Origin: Streptococcus parasanguinis CC87K | GTDB taxonomy: Bacteria > Bacillota > Bacilli > Lactobacillales > Streptococcaceae | Length of the DNA stretch: 64,000 nt | Direction of reading: 5' to 3' | NCBI RefSeq assembly: GCF_000507765.1 | Contig: NZ_KI669401.1 | Span: 62,001-126,000, forward strand | Part shown: piece by piece, positions 8,748 through 18,202 of the stretch | Layout of the letters: every line of letters begins with the position of its first letter | How positions within the stretch are numbered: position 1 is the first letter of the stretch | Notes under the pieces: model-generated | Databases searched by the model: none | Seen by the model: only the letters and a program-made list of their open reading frames with translations | Told to the model about the DNA's origin: nothing | Position numbers and translations under genes: made by a program

Positions 8748-9558
8748 GGAAAGAGTAGATGTATTAGCCTATAAACAAGGCCTATTTGATACACGCGAAC
8801 AAGCCAAAAGAGGGGTCATGGCAGGCCTTGTCGTTGCCGTTATCAATGGTGAGCGCTTTGATAAACCGGGTGAAAAAATTGATGAAGCAACTGAGTTGAA
8901 ATTAAAGGGTGAAAAACTCAAGTATGTCAGCCGGGGCGGACTCAAATTAGAAAAAGCCCTGAACCAATTTGGTTTGTCTGTAGAGGACAAGATTGCCATC
9001 GATATTGGCGCCTCCACAGGTGGTTTTACAGATGTCATGCTGCAAAATGGAGCCAGCCTGGTCTTTTCGGTGGATGTTGGGACCAATCAGTTGGCTTGGA
9101 AATTGCGCAACGATCCTCGGGTAGTCTCGATGGAACAGTTCAATTTTCGCTATGCTGAGCCAGATGATTTTGAAGCGACACCGAGCTTTGCGAGTATCGA
9201 TGTCAGCTTTATTTCCTTGGACTTGATTCTGCCAGCCCTTCATAGGATTTTGGCAGATAATGGACAAGTGGTTGCGCTAGTTAAACCCCAGTTTGAAGCA
9301 GGACGCGAGCAGATCGGAAAAAATGGGATCATTAAGGATCCCAAGATTCATTTAGCGGTCCTTGAAAAGGTCGCTACATTTGCAGGGACACATGGCTTTT
9401 CCGTGATGGGAGTGGATTATTCCCCTATCCAAGGAGGCCATGGCAACATCGAATTTTTGATGTATCTAGAAAAAAAAGAAGAGAAAACAAAGCCTAGTAC
9501 AGAGCAGCTGGAGACTGTTGTGGAAAAGGCGCACAAGGAATTTAAACATGAAGAGTAA
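8740..9558 (+). CDS. tlyA: TlyA-family S4/FtsJ-like rRNA methyltransferase or hemolysin-like protein
   Basis: A 272-residue protein with an N-terminal S4 RNA-binding domain (about residues 3-65; [23 protein letters not shown]) and an FtsJ-like Rossmann methyltransferase domain whose SAM motif AIDIGASTGGFTDVML lies near residue 87. TlyA of mycobacteria 2'-O-methylates rRNA; members have also been called hemolysins. Embedded in the conserved run, it overlaps both ispA and argR. Whether the streptococcal protein methylates rRNA is inferred from the family. Confidence 0.9.
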   Translation: MAKERVDVLAYKQGLFDTREQAKRGVMAGLVVAVINGERFDKPGEKIDEATELKLKGEKLKYVSRGGLKLEKALNQFGLSVEDKIAIDIGASTGGFTDVMLQNGASLVFSVDVGTNQLAWKLRNDPRVVSMEQFNFRYAEPDDFEATPSFASIDVSFISLDLILPALHRILADNGQVVALVKPQFEAGREQIGKNGIIKDPKIHLAVLEKVATFAGTHGFSVMGVDYSPIQGGHGNIEFLMYLEKKEEKTKPSTEQLETVVEKAHKEFKHEE

Positions 9559-9982
9559 GAATATTCGATTAGAAAAAATTCTCCGCTTTATACGTGATCA
9601 TGAAGTGGGAACACAAGAAGAGATTGTTGAACACTTGAAAGAAGAGGGGATTTCAGCAACCCAGGCGACAGTGTCACGCGATATTAAAGAGCTGGGAATT
9701 GTTAAACGACCTTTAAAAGATATGACTTATGTCTATGAATTGCCACGCAAGCATCACCAAGGAATCGGGATGATTGAAAGCAATATCTTGTCTCATCGTC
9801 GAATGGGTGAATATGTTAATTTCACCATGGTTCCAGGGACAGCTCCTTTAGTTAAACGTCGTTTGCGGGATATTTATCAGAATCATATATTTAGTATTGT
9901 CGCAGATGATGATACGATCTTGTTGATTGCTTATTCCGCACCAGAAGCAGAGAATATCCTCAAATCAATCTTTGGGTGGTAA
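9548..9982 (+). CDS. argR: ArgR/AhrC-family arginine repressor
   Basis: A 144-residue hexameric DNA-binding protein with an N-terminal winged helix (RLEKILRFIRDHEVGTQEE, SATQATVSRDIKELG) and a C-terminal arginine-binding/oligomerisation domain (GTAPLVKRRLRDI, ADDDTILLIA). ATG 9548 overlaps the end of tlyA and has AAGGAAT before it; the frame also extends to ATG 9518, but that adds ten residues unlike the family's N-terminus. Streptococci often carry several ArgR paralogues; the one next to recN is conserved and may regulate arginine metabolism rather than its neighbours. Confidence 0.93.
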   Translation: MKSKNIRLEKILRFIRDHEVGTQEEIVEHLKEEGISATQATVSRDIKELGIVKRPLKDMTYVYELPRKHHQGIGMIESNILSHRRMGEYVNFTMVPGTAPLVKRRLRDIYQNHIFSIVADDDTILLIAYSAPEAENILKSIFGW

Positions 9983-9988
9983 GAGCCT

Positions 9989-11647
9989 ATGCTATTAGAA
10001 ATTTCGATTAAGAACTTTGCCATTATCGAGGAGATTTCCTTAAATTTTGAAAAGGGAATGACGGTACTGACAGGGGAAACAGGTGCAGGGAAATCCATCA
10101 TTATCGATGCCATGAATATGATGCTGGGAAGCCGTGCAACGACGGATGTCATTCGACACGGAGCCCCAAAAGCGGAAATCGAAGGTCTCTTTGCTGTTGA
10201 GAGCAATCGCCATTTGACAGCGCTCTTTGAAGAGCAAGGATTAGAGTGGACCGATGAATTGATCATTCGCCGAGAGATCTTGCAAAATGGGCGAAGTGTC
10301 AGCCGAATCAATGGCCAAATGGTAAATTTATCAGTCTTAAAAGCGGTCGGTCAACATTTGGTAGACATCCATGGCCAGCACGATCAGGAAGAACTTATGC
10401 GGCCTCAATTGCATATCGCTATGCTGGATGAATTTGGAGATGCAGCCTTTTTCCAAACCAAAGATGCTTACTGTCAGACCTTTGAAGACTACAAACGCCT
10501 GCGTAAACAAGTGGTGGAACTCCAGCGCAACCAGCAGGAAAACAAGGCCCGTATCGAGATGTTGGAGTTTCAAATTGCAGAGATTGAGGCAACTGCCTTG
10601 GAAGTGGATGAGGACGTGCGTCTGGAGCAAGAACGCCAACGTCTGCTCAATCACAAGATGATTGCAGATACTCTAACCAATGCCTATACCATGCTGGATG
10701 CAGAAGAGTTTTCGAGCCTTTCCAATGTTCGCTCAGCCATGAATGATCTGGAAAGCATTGAAGAATATGATCCGAGCTACAAAGAACTCTCAAGCCAGTT
10801 ATCGGAAACCTTCTATGCCCTTGAGGATATTACCAAGCGCTTAGAAGATGTGGTCGATGGTCTGGAATTTGATGGTAATCGCCTCATGCAGGTGGAATCG
10901 CGTTTGGATTTGATCCACTCCATCACGCGCAAGTATGGTGGTCAAGTTAAGGATGTCTTGGAATACCTGGCGCAAATCACCAAAGAATATGGCCTCCTCA
11001 CAGTAAGTGACCTCTCGTCTGAGGACTTGGAAAAAGAACTCAAACGTTTGGAAAAGAGTTTGGTCACCTTGGCTCAAGATTTGAGTGATCAGCGGCATAC
11101 TCTGGCCCAAGCTTTGGAAAATGAAATCCAGCAAGAATTGGCAGATCTCTACATGGACAAGGCGCGCTTCCAAGTGCGTTTTAGCAAGGCTAAGTTTAAT
11201 CGGGAGGGAAATGAAGCTGTCGAATTTTACATTTCGACCAACCCAGGTGAGGACTTTAAAGCCCTTGTCAAGGTTGCATCCGGCGGAGAATTGTCACGCT
11301 TGATGTTGGCCATTAAATCTGCTTTTTCTCGAAAAGAAGGAAAAACCAGTATCGTCTTTGACGAGGTAGATACAGGGGTCTCTGGGCGCGTGGCTCAAGC
11401 CATCGCAGCGAAAATTCATAAGATTGGTCAAAATGGCCAAGTTCTTGCTATTTCTCACCTGCCTCAAGTCATCGCTGCAGCGGATTATCAATTCTATATT
11501 GAGAAAATCAGTGATGCACACTCTACCGTATCAACTGTACGCTTGCTCAATAGAGAAGAACGAATCGAAGAAATTGCCAAGATGCTGGCAGGAGAGGATC
11601 TAACGGAAGCTGCCCGTCAACAGGCAGAGCAACTTCTCAAGCGTTAA
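9989..11647 (+). CDS. recN: DNA repair protein RecN
   Basis: A 552-residue SMC-like ATPase that gathers at double-strand breaks. Walker A GETGAGKS near residue 30, a long central coiled coil, the ABC-type signature ASGGELSRLMLA near residue 430 and Walker B IVFDEVDTGVSG near residue 455 are intact, and the length is normal. It begins six bases after argR and closes the conserved DNA-metabolism run. No frameshift or truncation is seen. Confidence 0.96.
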   Translation: MLLEISIKNFAIIEEISLNFEKGMTVLTGETGAGKSIIIDAMNMMLGSRATTDVIRHGAPKAEIEGLFAVESNRHLTALFEEQGLEWTDELIIRREILQNGRSVSRINGQMVNLSVLKAVGQHLVDIHGQHDQEELMRPQLHIAMLDEFGDAAFFQTKDAYCQTFEDYKRLRKQVVELQRNQQENKARIEMLEFQIAEIEATALEVDEDVRLEQERQRLLNHKMIADTLTNAYTMLDAEEFSSLSNVRSAMNDLESIEEYDPSYKELSSQLSETFYALEDITKRLEDVVDGLEFDGNRLMQVESRLDLIHSITRKYGGQVKDVLEYLAQITKEYGLLTVSDLSSEDLEKELKRLEKSLVTLAQDLSDQRHTLAQALENEIQQELADLYMDKARFQVRFSKAKFNREGNEAVEFYISTNPGEDFKALVKVASGGELSRLMLAIKSAFSRKEGKTSIVFDEVDTGVSGRVAQAIAAKIHKIGQNGQVLAISHLPQVIAAADYQFYIEKISDAHSTVSTVRLLNREERIEEIAKMLAGEDLTEAARQQAEQLLKR

Positions 11648-11669
11648 GAGAGAAAGAAGGTTTATAACC

Positions 11670-12398
11670 ATGTCAACATACTTTGTAGTCGGAGATATTC
11701 ACGGAAAAGCACAAATGCTAGAAGAGCTCATGACAGAGTGGGACGGAAAAGCTCAATTGGTCTTTTTAGGTGATTTGATAGATCGAGGCGAAAACAGCAA
11801 ACGATCGATTGAGATCGTAAAAGACTACGTAGACCATCACGGAGCTGTTTGCCTTTCCGGAAATCACGAGTACATGTTTTTAGCTTGGTTGGACAATCCA
11901 GAAGAGCGTTATGACCACTACCGAAGAAATGGTGGCGATACGACCATCAACTCTCTTTTAGGCCGGCCACTCGATGCTCCTGTAGATGGGATTGCCGATG
12001 CGCAAGCCGTAGAGAGCGCTGTTCCTGAATTGGTAGCCTTCATCCGTAGTTTGCCCTTTGACTTTGAGACAGAAACCTATTACTTTGTCCACGCCGGTGT
12101 GGATTTAACTCTTGAAAATTGGCGGGAAACCAGTGACTACCAAAAAGTCTGGATCCGAAAACCATTCCATGAAGCGGAGAATCAGACAGGCAAATGGATC
12201 GTCTTTGGTCATACACCGGTCTATGGACTGCTCAATGAGCCAGTCGGTACCGAAAATCTTTGGATTTCAGATCAAAAAATGGGTGTCGATGGGGGCGCTG
12301 TTTATGGAGGAGTTCTCCATGGGTTGCTCTTGGATGATCAAGGCATTGTCCAAGACCATGTCCTTCACAATACAGGTTTTTCTGCTGCAGACGATTGA
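11670..12398 (+). CDS. Serine/threonine-phosphatase-like metallophosphoesterase
   Basis: A 242-residue calcineurin-like phosphoesterase. The two-metal signature is complete: GDIHG (residues 8-12), GDLIDRG (near 36), GNHE (near 63), then HAGVD and FGHTPVYG. The size and motif set fit the PPP-like / diadenosine tetraphosphatase (PrpE/ApaH-like) subgroup. It starts 22 bases after recN behind GAAAGAAGG and may be read through from recN. The substrate (phosphoprotein or dinucleotide polyphosphate) is not determinable here. Confidence 0.88.
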   Translation: MSTYFVVGDIHGKAQMLEELMTEWDGKAQLVFLGDLIDRGENSKRSIEIVKDYVDHHGAVCLSGNHEYMFLAWLDNPEERYDHYRRNGGDTTINSLLGRPLDAPVDGIADAQAVESAVPELVAFIRSLPFDFETETYYFVHAGVDLTLENWRETSDYQKVWIRKPFHEAENQTGKWIVFGHTPVYGLLNEPVGTENLWISDQKMGVDGGAVYGGVLHGLLLDDQGIVQDHVLHNTGFSAADD

Positions 12399-12445
12399 GA
12401 GCGGAGGTCTGGAAATCTTTTACAGCAAAACCTCGTGTTTTTTGA

Positions 12446-12451
12446 TATAAT
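12446..12451 (+). promoter_or_regulatory. -10 element of the degV-type gene
   Basis: TATAAT within TTTTTTGATATAATG, 37 bases before the DegV start. The -35 is not clear. Confidence 0.45.
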
Positions 12452-12487
12452 GAAACCAGAACATTCATAGGAAGAGTAAAGAAATAA

Positions 12488-13321
12488 ATGGCAAATATTA
12501 AAATAGTTACAGACTCATCTATTACAATTGAGCCTGAAGTGGTTGAAGAATATGGCATTACCATTGTGCCACTTTCTGTTATGGTGGATGGAGTCCTTTA
12601 TTCCGACAGTGAGTTGGGTGAAGGGGACTTCTTGCGCTTAATGCAGTCTAGCAAAAATCTTCCAAAGACTAGCCAACCACCTGTTGGAGTCTTTGCAGAG
12701 GTGTATGAAAAGTTAGCAGCGGACGGAGCTCATATCGTTTCGATTCATATGTCTCATGCCTTGTCAGGAACAGTAGAAGCAGCTCGTCAAGGGGCAACCT
12801 TGTCAGGGGTAGATGTGACCGTGATTGATAGTGGCTTTACAGACCAAGCCATGAAGTTTCAAGTGGTTGAGGCAGCTAAGTTGGCTAAAGAAGGAGCAGA
12901 TCTAGACACCGTTTTAGCTCGTATTGAAGAAGTCAAAGAAAAGACAGAGTTGTATATCGGCGTATCTACCTTGGAAAATCTAGTTAAAGGTGGTCGGATT
13001 GGTCGTGTTACCGGACTTTTGAGCTCGCTTCTTAACATCCGTGTCGTGATGGAAATGAAGGACCATCAGTTAGAACCGATCGTCAAGGGGCGTGGAAACA
13101 AGACCTTTAAGAAGTGGGTAGATGAATTGACTGAGAAGTTATCCCACAGCAAGGTTGCTGAGATCGGGATTTCTTATGCAGGAACCCCGGAATGGGCCAA
13201 TGAAATGAAGGCTCAGTTGCAATCGCTCGTTGAAAATGCGATCCCAGTTCTCGAAACTGGATCGATTATCCAAACCCATACAGGTGAGAATGCATTTGCA
13301 GTTTTGGTGCGCTACGAATAA
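12488..13321 (+). CDS. DegV-family fatty-acid-binding protein (FakB-like)
   Basis: A 277-residue two-domain DegV protein. The N-terminal Asp-rich loop [11 protein letters not shown] and the [16 protein letters not shown] and DSGFTDQAM motifs line the fatty-acid pocket in this family. Members act as FakB, presenting fatty acids to the FakA kinase for phosphorylation and incorporation into phospholipid. It has its own -10 upstream and is followed by the HU gene. Which fatty acid it prefers is unknown. Confidence 0.9.
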   Translation: MANIKIVTDSSITIEPEVVEEYGITIVPLSVMVDGVLYSDSELGEGDFLRLMQSSKNLPKTSQPPVGVFAEVYEKLAADGAHIVSIHMSHALSGTVEAARQGATLSGVDVTVIDSGFTDQAMKFQVVEAAKLAKEGADLDTVLARIEEVKEKTELYIGVSTLENLVKGGRIGRVTGLLSSLLNIRVVMEMKDHQLEPIVKGRGNKTFKKWVDELTEKLSHSKVAEIGISYAGTPEWANEMKAQLQSLVENAIPVLETGSIIQTHTGENAFAVLVRYE

Positions 13322-13355
13322 GCTGAATAAATGTTTGAAAAAACAGGTTTAGTAC

Positions 13356-13384
13356 TTGACCTAAAGGCTTTTTTTAGATATTAT
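13356..13384 (+). promoter_or_regulatory. Promoter of the HU gene
   Basis: TTGACC (13356-13361) and TATTAT (13379-13384) with a 17-base spacer, followed by GGAGGATT before ATG 13432. Fits a strongly expressed single gene. Confidence 0.75.
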
Positions 13385-13431
13385 AGTACTGTTAAGGCGT
13401 AAAGCCTAAAAAAATTTGGAGGATTTGTTAA

Positions 13432-13707
13432 ATGGCTAACAAACAAGATTTGATCGCAAAAGTGGCAGAAGCTACAGAATTGACTAAAAAAGATTCAGCA
13501 GCAGCTGTTGACGCTGTATTCGCAGCAGTTTCAGAATACCTTTCAAAAGGTGAAAAAGTTCAATTGATCGGTTTCGGTAACTTCGAAGTTCGTGAACGTG
13601 CAGCTCGTAAAGGTCGCAACCCACAAACTGGTAAAGAAATCAAAATCGCAGCTTCTAAAGTTCCAGCATTCAAAGCTGGTAAAGCTCTTAAAGAAGCAGT
13701 TAAATAA
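13432..13707 (+). CDS. hup: HU-type DNA-binding protein
   Basis: A 91-residue histone-like protein, typical length, with the N-terminal helical dimerisation part ([19 protein letters not shown]), the DNA-binding beta-arm ([12 protein letters not shown]) and C-terminal [13 protein letters not shown]. It bends and compacts DNA and is probably the main nucleoid protein here. Codon use is strongly biased to preferred codons, and it has its own promoter and a perfect terminator, as expected for a highly expressed gene. Confidence 0.97.
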   Translation: MANKQDLIAKVAEATELTKKDSAAAVDAVFAAVSEYLSKGEKVQLIGFGNFEVRERAARKGRNPQTGKEIKIAASKVPAFKAGKALKEAVK

Positions 13708-13717
13708 TTGCATTTTG

Positions 13718-13752
13718 AAAAACCATCCTAGATTTCTAGGATGGTTTTTTTG
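13718..13752 (+). terminator. Terminator of hup
   Basis: Long perfect inverted repeat AAAACCATCCTAGA / TCTAGGATGGTTTT followed by further T residues. Confidence 0.92.
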
Positions 13753-13810
13753 TTGGACAGCTCTATAGGATAAGGGTATAATAGGAAAAAAGAAGGAGAG
13801 AGAAAAGACC

Positions 13811-13966
13811 ATGCGATTCATTTTAGGCCTCTTTGCCTTGTTGTTTATCCGACCTATTTTGTATCTACTGAAAGGGCTGTGGTTCGTACTGGAATTCTGT
13901 TTTATGATCCTCGTAGTTAAAATGATCCTAGGAACCGTGCGCTGGATGACCAGTTGGATCGGCTGA
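13811..13966 (+). CDS. Small membrane peptide, 51 aa, unrecognised
   Basis: An ATG-started frame of 51 codons preceded by GAAGGAGAG and a nearby GGTATAATAG -10. The peptide is almost entirely hydrophobic with scattered basic residues (MRFILGLFALLFIRPILYLL..., ending RWMTSWIG), suggesting one or two membrane segments. Signals for transcription and translation are both good, so it may be real. No family is recognised. It could also be a toxin-like or regulatory membrane peptide; that is speculation. Confidence 0.55.
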   Translation: MRFILGLFALLFIRPILYLLKGLWFVLEFCFMILVVKMILGTVRWMTSWIG

Positions 13967-13989
13967 GAGGGGATAGAGACATTAGTGAA

Positions 13990-14162
13990 TGACTCAATGT
14001 CCCCCAGGGGTTTTGCTCTTTCATTTTCAGGCTCGTGACTCAATGTCCACTGGACATAACCTCGCTTTTCCGTTTTCAAGTTGGTGAATCAATGTCCACT
14101 GGACATGAACTCGCTTTTCCGTTTTAGGCTCGTGAATCAATGTCCACTGGACATTTTTTTTA
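13990..14162 (+). repeat. Four-copy ~48-bp tandem repeat with TGTCCA hairpins
   Basis: The motif TCAATGTCC recurs at 13994, 14040, 14089 and 14137 (spacing 46, 49 and 48). The last three copies contain TGTCCACTGGACAT, a short hairpin; the first is diverged (TGTCCCCCAGGGG). Units also share CTCGCTTTTCCGTTTT and GGCTCGTGA. The last copy runs into T8 and could act as a terminator before the perR promoter. Confidence 0.85.
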
Positions 14163-14202
14163 ATTAAAAGCATTCTAAATAGTGATTTATTTTGAAACAT
14201 GC

Positions 14203-14208
14203 TATAAT
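14203..14208 (+). promoter_or_regulatory. -10 element of perR
   Basis: TATAAT about 46 bases before GTG 14254. No clear -35 or Per box could be identified by eye. Confidence 0.5.
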
Positions 14209-14253
14209 AGGGGTAACGAATCGATTAAATCATATTGGAAAGGGGGGATCATA

Positions 14254-14700
14254 GTGAACGCATTGCATCGTCATGAAGAAGAGCGCGTGGAAGAAGTCTT
14301 GCAAAGTTTGCGTGCTAAGAGCATTCGGATTACCGATACTCGCAGAGCAGTTCTTTCCTATTTAGTGGCGAGTCATGAACATCCAAGTGCTGAGAAGATC
14401 TATCGCGATTTATTGCCTCAGTTTCCAAGCATGAGTCTAGCAACTGTCTACAACAATATCAAGGTTTTAATTGATGAGGGGGTTGTTTCTGAGATCAAGG
14501 TTCGCAATGATACCACGACCTATTTTGATTTCATGGGGCATGACCATTTGAATGTGGTGTGTGAAAAATGTGGCGGTATCGCAGATGTGGACATTGAAGT
14601 CCCAGATCTTCGCGAAGAAGCAGCCAGTCAAAGTGGCTACCAGATCACCAAGACCCAAATGACTGTCTATGGTATTTGCCCAGAGTGTCAAAAACAATGA
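14254..14700 (+). CDS. perR: Fur-family peroxide-responsive regulator
   Basis: A 148-residue Fur-family repressor. The GTG at 14254 is chosen because GAAAGGGGGG stands seven bases upstream; no good ATG is in frame. The N-terminal winged helix (SIRITDTRRAVLSYLV, LATVYNNIKVL) is followed by the metal sites: TTYFDFMGHDHLNVVCEKCGG and the second Cys pair in ICPEC, which hold the structural zinc. The regulatory Asp/His residues that in PerR bind Fe/Mn are present. In streptococci the single Fur protein is usually PerR, controlling peroxide defence and metal homeostasis. Confidence 0.88.
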   Translation: MNALHRHEEERVEEVLQSLRAKSIRITDTRRAVLSYLVASHEHPSAEKIYRDLLPQFPSMSLATVYNNIKVLIDEGVVSEIKVRNDTTTYFDFMGHDHLNVVCEKCGGIADVDIEVPDLREEAASQSGYQITKTQMTVYGICPECQKQ

Positions 14701-14846
14701 TGAAGATATTCCAAGAGAGTCGTCAGGCTCTTTTTTGTGAGAAATTGCACTTTTCTATGGTCGCCACTAGATTTTTTACTGAAAATCTAGTAGAATAAAA
14801 TAGATAAACGGGGGAAACCTCGGAGAATAAAAAGGAGATCCATCTA

Positions 14847-15539
14847 ATGGTAAAATTGGTTTTTGCTCGCCACGGTGAGTCTGAATGGAACAAAGCTAAC
14901 CTTTTCACTGGTTGGGCTGATGTTGATTTGTCTGAAAAAGGTACACAACAAGCGATCGACGCTGGTAAATTGATCAAAGAAGCTGGTATCGAATTTGACC
15001 AAGCTTACACTTCAGTATTGAAACGTGCGATCAAAACTACTAACTTGGCTCTTGAAGCTTCTGACCAATTGTGGGTTCCAGTTGAAAAATCATGGCGCTT
15101 GAACGAACGTCACTACGGTGGTTTGACTGGTAAAAACAAAGCAGAAGCTGCTGAACAATTTGGTGATGAACAAGTTCACATCTGGCGTCGTTCTTACGAT
15201 GTATTGCCTCCTGCAATGGACCGTGATGATGAACACTCAGCACATACTGACCGTCGTTACGCTTCACTTGATGACTCAGTAATTCCAGATGCTGAAAACT
15301 TGAAAGTTACTTTGGAACGTGCCCTTCCATTCTGGGAAGATAAAATCGCTCCAGCTCTTAAAGATGGTAAAAACGTATTCGTAGGAGCACACGGTAACTC
15401 AATCCGTGCTCTTGTTAAACACATCAAACAATTGTCAGACGACGAAATCATGGATGTGGAAATCCCTAACTTCCCACCATTGGTATTCGAATTTGACGAA
15501 AAATTGAACGTTGTAAAAGAATACTATCTTGGAAAGTAA
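14847..15539 (+). CDS. gpmA: 2,3-bisphosphoglycerate-dependent phosphoglycerate mutase
   Basis: A 230-residue glycolytic enzyme interconverting 3- and 2-phosphoglycerate. RHGESEWN near residues 8-15 carries the phosphorylated His; [14 protein letters not shown] and [10 protein letters not shown] complete the active site. Length is standard. Heavy use of preferred codons fits high expression. It has a strong AAAAGGAGAT ribosome binding site and a TAGAAT -10 at 14791-14796, and is followed by an intergenic repeat that can serve as terminator. Confidence 0.97.
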   Translation: MVKLVFARHGESEWNKANLFTGWADVDLSEKGTQQAIDAGKLIKEAGIEFDQAYTSVLKRAIKTTNLALEASDQLWVPVEKSWRLNERHYGGLTGKNKAEAAEQFGDEQVHIWRRSYDVLPPAMDRDDEHSAHTDRRYASLDDSVIPDAENLKVTLERALPFWEDKIAPALKDGKNVFVGAHGNSIRALVKHIKQLSDDEIMDVEIPNFPPLVFEFDEKLNVVKEYYLGK

Positions 15540-15565
15540 GATAGCGTGATTCGTTATCAATAATA

Positions 15566-15747
15566 GAAGAGGCTGGGACAAAAGTCCTAGCCTCTTCTTG
15601 TTTTTGGATTGTCGAGCAAGACGCAGTGGTGGAGTGGGCTCTACTACGCTGATTTCATCAGCTTTTATAGCCCTACTCAACTGTGCGGAGGTGGGACGAC
15701 GAAATCGAATTCTAACGAATTACCGATTTCTGTCCCACTCTCTTTTT
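15566..15747 (+). repeat. Intergenic repeat family R2, copy 1
   Basis: About 180 bases starting with a hairpin (AGAGGCTGGGAC, loop AAAA, GTCCTAGCCTCT) and ending GATTTCTGTCCCACTCTC plus T run; GGGACA at one end can also pair with TGTCCC at the other. The middle has GGGCT...AGCCC enclosing GCTGAT/ATCAGC. Four other copies lie near 21.6, 46.7, 55.7 and 63.3 kb. It lies between gpmA and metG and probably terminates transcription. Confidence 0.85.
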
Positions 15748-15803
15748 GCTTGTCTTCCTTAGATCCTAGCCGCTTTTGGGTTTTCAGGGTCTCCTAAAAG
15801 TGT

Positions 15804-15809
15804 TATAAT
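15804..15809 (+). promoter_or_regulatory. -10 element of metG
   Basis: TATAAT in GTGTTATAATAGAG, 47 bases before metG. The leader is short and has no T-box or SAM-riboswitch-like structure. Confidence 0.55.
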
Positions 15810-15855
15810 AGAGTGTTACTAAATTGGGTTCCATTAGCCCTGAAAGGAAAAGAAA

Positions 15856-17847
15856 ATGACAAAATCATTCTACATCACAACTCCTATCTATTACCCATCA
15901 GGTAAATTGCATATTGGTTCAGCTTATACAACGATCGCCTGTGACGTTTTGGCGCGTTACAAACGCATGATGAACTACGATGTTTTCTACCTGACTGGTC
16001 TCGATGAGCATGGTCAAAAGATCCAGCAGAAAGCAGAAGAAGCTGGGATTACGCCGCAAGCTTATGTAGATGGGATGGCCGTTGGAGTGAAAGAACTCTG
16101 GCAATTACTCGATATCTCATATGATAAATTCATCCGTACGACAGACGATTACCATGAAAAAGTGGTGGCTCAAGTCTTTGAACGCTTGCTTGCGCAAGAT
16201 GACATCTACCTGGGTGAATACTCTGGCTGGTACTCAGTCTCTGATGAAGAGTTCTTTACAGAAAGCCAATTGGCTGAGGTTTACCGTGATGAGAATGGCA
16301 AGGTCATCGGTGGGGTAGCCCCATCAGGCCACGAAGTAGAATGGGTTTCCGAAGAATCTTACTTCCTTCGCCTCAGCAAATACCAAGACCGCTTGGTTGA
16401 ATTTTTCAAATCCCAACCGGATTTCATCACGCCAGATGGCCGTCTCAATGAAATGTTGAAAAACTTCATCGAGCCAGGCTTGGAAGATTTGGCAGTATCT
16501 CGAACTACCTTTACCTGGGGAGTTCCAGTTCCATCTAATCCCAAACACGTGGTCTATGTATGGATCGACGCCCTTCTCAACTATGTGACGGCTCTTGGTT
16601 ACGGTCAAGAAGATCATGAAAACTTTGATAAATTCTGGAACGGAACTGTCTTCCACATGGTTGGAAAAGACATCCTTCGTTTCCACTCGATTTACTGGCC
16701 AATCCTTCTTATGATGTTGGATATCAAATTGCCAGAACGCTTGATTGCCCATGGTTGGTTTGTCATGAAAGACGGCAAGATGTCTAAGTCTAAAGGAAAT
16801 GTCATCTACCCAGAAATGTTGGTGGAACGCTTCGGCTTGGATCCACTTCGTTACTACCTCATGCGCAGTTTGCCAGTTGGTTCTGATGGTACCTTCACAC
16901 CAGAAGACTACGTGGCTCGCATCAACTATGAATTGGCCAATGACCTTGGAAACCTCCTTAACCGGACGGTAGCCATGATCAATAAATACTATGGTGGTCA
17001 AGTTCCTGCTTATGTCGAAAATGTCACAGCATTTGATGCAGATTTGGCTAAGGTAGTTGAAGAAAACATCGCTGAATACCACAAGCAAATGAACGCGGTG
17101 GATTACCCACGCGCTTTGGAAGCCGTATGGAACATCATCTCTCGTACCAATAAGTACATCGATGAGACTGCTCCTTGGGTCCTCGCTAAAGAAGATGGTG
17201 ACAAGGAACAATTGGCAGCGGTCATGACTCACTTGGCAGCCAGCCTCCGTGTTGTGGCTCACTTGATCCAACCATTCATGATGAACACCTCAAATGCCAT
17301 CATGGAACAACTAGGCTTGGGCATGGACTTCGATCTTGAAAACTTGACCTTAGCTGGCTTCCCAGAAAATGTTACAGTGGTTGCCAAAGGAACTCCAATC
17401 TTCCCACGTCTGGACATGGATGAAGAAATTGCCTACATCCAATCGCAAATGACTGCTGGTAAACCACAAGAAAAAGAATGGATTCCAGAAGAAGTGGAAC
17501 TCAAGTCTGAAAAAGATGAGATCAAATTTGAAGACTTTGACAAGGTTGAAATCCGTGTCGCAGAAGTCAAAGAAGTGGAACGTGTCGAAGGCTCAGACAA
17601 ATTGCTTCGCTTCCGCCTAGATGCAGGAGATGGCGAAGACCGTCAAATCCTTTCTGGTATCGCGAAATTCTATCCAAATGAACAAGAATTGGTCGGCAAG
17701 AAACTCCAAATCGTAGCCAACCTTAAACCACGTAAGATGATGAAGAAATATGTCAGCCAAGGCATGATTCTTTCCGCAGAATACGGAGATCAATTAACAG
17801 TCTTAACTGTTGATCCATCTGTACCAAATGGAAGTATCATTGGCTAA
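15856..17847 (+). CDS. metG: Methionyl-tRNA synthetase
   Basis: A 663-residue class I aminoacyl-tRNA synthetase charging tRNA-Met. The HIGH-type motif HIGS begins at residue 19 and KMSKS spans 308-312; the C-terminal ~110 residues form the EMAP/Trbp111-like tRNA-binding domain ([37 protein letters not shown]) present in the dimeric form. Start ATG 15856 follows GAAAGGAAAAG. A long antisense frame over its middle is a codon-bias shadow. Confidence 0.97.
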   Translation: MTKSFYITTPIYYPSGKLHIGSAYTTIACDVLARYKRMMNYDVFYLTGLDEHGQKIQQKAEEAGITPQAYVDGMAVGVKELWQLLDISYDKFIRTTDDYHEKVVAQVFERLLAQDDIYLGEYSGWYSVSDEEFFTESQLAEVYRDENGKVIGGVAPSGHEVEWVSEESYFLRLSKYQDRLVEFFKSQPDFITPDGRLNEMLKNFIEPGLEDLAVSRTTFTWGVPVPSNPKHVVYVWIDALLNYVTALGYGQEDHENFDKFWNGTVFHMVGKDILRFHSIYWPILLMMLDIKLPERLIAHGWFVMKDGKMSKSKGNVIYPEMLVERFGLDPLRYYLMRSLPVGSDGTFTPEDYVARINYELANDLGNLLNRTVAMINKYYGGQVPAYVENVTAFDADLAKVVEENIAEYHKQMNAVDYPRALEAVWNIISRTNKYIDETAPWVLAKEDGDKEQLAAVMTHLAASLRVVAHLIQPFMMNTSNAIMEQLGLGMDFDLENLTLAGFPENVTVVAKGTPIFPRLDMDEEIAYIQSQMTAGKPQEKEWIPEEVELKSEKDEIKFEDFDKVEIRVAEVKEVERVEGSDKLLRFRLDAGDGEDRQILSGIAKFYPNEQELVGKKLQIVANLKPRKMMKKYVSQGMILSAEYGDQLTVLTVDPSVPNGSIIG

Positions 17848-17878
17848 ACGATAGACAAAGAAAAAATCATCTAAAAAA

Positions 17879-18008
17879 CTTTCCTTAGGTGAGTACGGAC
17901 GTCAGCGAACTTCGAAGAAGTTCCATGACTAATTATTGAGCCTAAGGTCTCAATAATTCCGAGTGCCTGAAACAACTGTATTTCAGGCACTTTTCTCACG
18001 GCGGAAAG
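17879..18008 (+). repeat. Cloverleaf (BOX-like) element, copy A
   Basis: Outer arms CTTTCC...GGAAAG and GTGAG...CTCAC enclose three hairpins: GTCA-gc-GAACTTC/GAAGTTC-ca-TGAC; TATTGAG/CTCAATA around CTAAGG; and TGCCTGAAA/TTTCAGGCA. It lies 31 bases after metG. Other copies are B (18.2 kb), C (26.2 kb), D (35.9 kb) and E (58.9 kb). Confidence 0.85.
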
Positions 18009-18103
18009 ATTCAGTAGATGATTGAATAATTCTTACGAATAAATTTTTTAATTTTTATAGAATTTATTTGATTTGTATGGAAGAGCAGATTGTCTATGCT
18101 CTC

Positions 18104-18127
18104 AAGCACTCCCGCGGGAGTGCTTTT
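18104..18127 (+). terminator. Palindromic terminator between elements A and B
   Basis: Perfect 22-base palindrome AAGCACTCCCGCGGGAGTGC(TT) followed by TTG-rich sequence. It could stop transcription from metG. The rest of 18009-18202 is AT-rich with no gene seen. Confidence 0.7.
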
Positions 18128-18202
18128 GTTGTATTGATATGGTTCCTATCATTGAGTTTTACAAGGATGGTAGATGAGTCCTATTAGCAATGGATGTTAA
18201 CG

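Noticed and set aside
13543..14079. 178-codon minus-strand frame across hup and the hairpin repeat
   Set aside because: It runs through the hup gene, its terminator and a tandem repeat, and shows no recognisable domain.
13990..14162. Possible CRISPR array
   Set aside because: The regular spacing is from whole tandem units; the intervening sequences are also alike and there are no cas genes.
15747..15855. T-box or SAM riboswitch before metG
   Set aside because: The leader after the -10 is under 50 bases and lacks the conserved T-box sequence or riboswitch stems.
16324..17271. 315-codon open frame antisense to metG
   Set aside because: It lies wholly within an intact essential gene, has no ribosome binding site and reflects codon bias of the sense strand.
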